From assembly GCA_945872405.1 (NCBI GenBank), contig CAMBZT010000020.1:1-35733 (forward strand): 35,733 nucleotides of DNA, written 5' to 3'. The notes under the pieces were generated by a model, which searched no databases, was not told the origin of the DNA, and saw nothing but the letters and a program-made list of their open reading frames with translations. The translations under genes were made by a program, and so were the position numbers. Below are positions 34,276 to 35,733 of the stretch, one piece after another; the stretch's first letter is position 1, and each line of letters opens with the position of its first letter. The stretch comes from Chitinophaga pinensis (GTDB taxonomy: Bacteria > Bacteroidota > Bacteroidia > Chitinophagales > CAMDFR01).

Positions 34276-35106
34276 CTAAGCGGCTTCTGTTAACTTTAAA
34301 ATTAAAACCATAAAGAGAAATAAAATCAGAAATAACGAGAACATAGACATGAAGATAACACCAATGATTCGCCATACTACTGTTTTAATTCCAACTTTAT
34401 ACATTTTCCTTGCACCATAAATAGAGGAAAAAATTAGTATTGTAAAGTTGAATGTACTAGCAAAACTAGATACATTGATCCATTGAAGTAAAACGAAGGG
34501 GAGAAGTAAGAGCGAAAATATAACAGTGATAATGTTGGCAAACGTAAGCCCATACATAGCTATTACAATATGTTCTGCTAGATTGTAAGTAGCATTCCTA
34601 AACAACAATCTCATAAATATTGCAATAGGAATCACACAAATTATATTAGTAATTACTGCTTTACCAAAGATTAGATTAAAAATTGAAGCAGCCTTTTGGG
34701 GCAAATCGTTTACATTAACACCTATAAATTCTTTGATGAATGATGTCTCTAGCATTAGTTCTAAGCTATCAGCTTTACCGCCTATAAAAACGAGCATCGT
34801 ATGTATGAGCCATGTAACGATTCCAAAACTGATCATATAACTTAATGGATTGGCGTATTTCTTACGATTACCACTAATATAGTCTCTAGCAACAATACCA
34901 GGGTGTCTTAATTGTACCAAGAAAGTTGTCCAATAAATTGATTCTAATAGAAATAGACGTTTAGAAAGTTCTTGAAAAAGCATAACAAAACCTAAACGCG
35001 ACAAGTTAAGCTCGTTTCCGCAGTCAGGACAGAAGCTGCTTTGGGACTTTTTTTTACAATTTGGACAAATAAAAAATGGAACTTCGTCTTTGTTTAAAAT
35101 ATCCAT
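34276..35106 (-). CDS. DUF3667-like zinc-ribbon membrane protein
   Basis: The 276-residue product begins with a zinc ribbon: C14-PNC and C-PDC-G within residues 14-31 (CPNCKKKSQSSFCPDCG). A conserved stretch follows with 'TFLVQLRHPGIVARDYISGNRKKYANPLSY'-type spacing: a Pro-Gly, then Y..G.R..Y..P, diagnostic of the DUF3667 family. After that come about five hydrophobic segments, so it is an integral inner-membrane protein. The function of the family is unknown. It lies 15 bases downstream of the desaturase gene on the same strand, suggesting co-transcription, and it is convergent with recQ (10-base gap, no visible hairpin). Confidence 0.8.
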   Translation of the reverse strand: MDILNKDEVPFFICPNCKKKSQSSFCPDCGNELNLSRLGFVMLFQELSKRLFLLESIYWTTFLVQLRHPGIVARDYISGNRKKYANPLSYMISFGIVTWLIHTMLVFIGGKADSLELMLETSFIKEFIGVNVNDLPQKAASIFNLIFGKAVITNIICVIPIAIFMRLLFRNATYNLAEHIVIAMYGLTFANIITVIFSLLLLPFVLLQWINVSSFASTFNFTILIFSSIYGARKMYKVGIKTVVWRIIGVIFMSMFSLFLILFLFMVLILKLTEAA

Positions 35107-35121
35107 ATAATAATAAAGGGC

Positions 35122-35733
35122 CTATTTACTGCTTCCGACAATCACAGGCTTAAGTCTGATAATGTGCAACCAATGAAAAATCTTGATGATGGGATACATA
35201 GGATCTAATTCGAACCATTTTTGAGCAAAATTAGCGCTATATGGCTTTCTGTGATGGTTATTATGTAATCCTTCGCCCCACATTAACACATCCCAATTCA
35301 TGATATTGGTGGAGGTATTTCGCATTCGGTAATTGGAATAACCAACTTTGTGTGCAAACCAATTGATAATTGCGCCGTGAAATGGTCCCATTAAAAAGTG
35401 AATTGGTAGGAGAACAAACATCCACCATTTTGCAAACAAAATATAAAAAACGAGATATAAAGTACCCCAAAACACCCTTGAAATGTAGGTATCACCGAAA
35501 TTATCAATTAAATCCCAACTTGGAATATCTTTATAGTAATGATCATCAATGTCATGACGTCTATCTTTATTAAGATCGCAGTAGATATCTCTCGTTCTCA
35601 ACATCATTGCCCAAATACTCTTTTGATGGGAAGGCGAATGCGGGTCCTCTGGAGTATCTGTATGCGAGTGATGTAATCGATGCATCACTGTATAACCTTT
35701 GATATTAAGGTAGGATGACCCTTGAAATACATA
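35122..35733 (-). CDS. Fatty-acid (acyl-CoA/acyl-lipid) desaturase, 5' end beyond window
   Basis: The frame is open through the window edge, so the visible 203 residues lack the N-terminus. An apparent GTG start at 35688 is internal: upstream codons read FQGSSYLNIKGYTV, which continues into the conserved block. The second histidine box is HRLHHSHTD (HXXHH) followed by EDPHSP, and the third is GEGLHNNHH (HXXHH). These are di-iron ligands of membrane delta-9-type desaturases, which introduce a cis double bond in acyl chains using O2 and reduced ferredoxin or cytochrome b5. Two hydrophobic segments lie between the boxes. The first box (HXXXXH) would be outside the window. Confidence 0.9.
   Translation of the reverse strand, partial: YVFQGSSYLNIKGYTVMHRLHHSHTDTPEDPHSPSHQKSIWAMMLRTRDIYCDLNKDRRHDIDDHYYKDIPSWDLIDNFGDTYISRVFWGTLYLVFYILFAKWWMFVLLPIHFLMGPFHGAIINWFAHKVGYSNYRMRNTSTNIMNWDVLMWGEGLHNNHHRKPYSANFAQKWFELDPMYPIIKIFHWLHIIRLKPVIVGSSK

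Noticed and set aside
35686-35688. GTG start making the desaturase a complete short gene
   Set aside because: Codons upstream continue the conserved desaturase sequence to the window edge, so the gene is truncated by the window.

Overview
The window comes from a Bacteroidota (CFB-group) chromosome. The evidence is: secreted proteins ending in type IX secretion system (T9SS) sorting domains of both the A and B classes; a TonB-dependent receptor with an N-terminal carboxypeptidase-regulatory-like domain; promoters of the Bacteroidota form (TTTG, 19 bases, TAnnTTTG, perfect upstream of rpsA); A-rich leaders without Shine-Dalgarno sequences; and an AT-rich composition. The sequence does not allow a genus to be named. 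No tRNA, rRNA, CRISPR array, insertion sequence or prophage gene was seen.

Layout. 1-185 is the tail of a T9SS cargo protein. 414-6248 encodes a giant secreted surface protein of 1944 residues, built from PKD/Ig-like domains, two glycine-rich domains resembling those of the ALK/LTK receptors, ten Cys-containing repeats and a type B sorting domain. A small lipoprotein and a GC-rich intergenic island follow. 7185-15444 is a minus-strand run: tamB, a 77-codon ORF, rpe and a TonB-dependent receptor. 15773-19128 is topA followed by a SirB1-like transglutaminase-fold gene, also minus strand. Plus-strand housekeeping genes follow: purB, rpsA, a single-domain response regulator and acs. 25606-30215 holds a cytochrome c-FTR1 iron permease fusion, an unknown secreted protein, and a secreted protein joining a c-type haem domain to a copper monooxygenase (PHM-like) domain and a type A sorting tag. 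Then come sucC (minus), a LolD-type ABC ATPase and a short RecQ helicase (plus), and on the minus strand a DUF3667-like membrane protein and the downstream part of a fatty-acid desaturase that runs off the window.

How the genes fit together. Much of the window concerns the envelope: T9SS cargo, outer-membrane import (TonB receptor), outer-membrane biogenesis (TamB, LolD), lipid desaturation and metal/redox chemistry at the surface. The rest is core metabolism (rpe, purB, acs, sucC) and information processing (topA, rpsA, recQ).

The least ordinary items are: (1) the giant protein, where each ALK-type glycine-rich domain appears nested at the same place inside a PKD/Ig-like domain; (2) the haem-plus-copper monooxygenase-like secreted protein, which keeps the six expected copper ligands; (3) the cytochrome c-FTR1 fusion two genes upstream of it; and (4) structured or GC-rich intergenic stretches that may be dispersed repeats. 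No complete unknown defence or mobile system was recognised.
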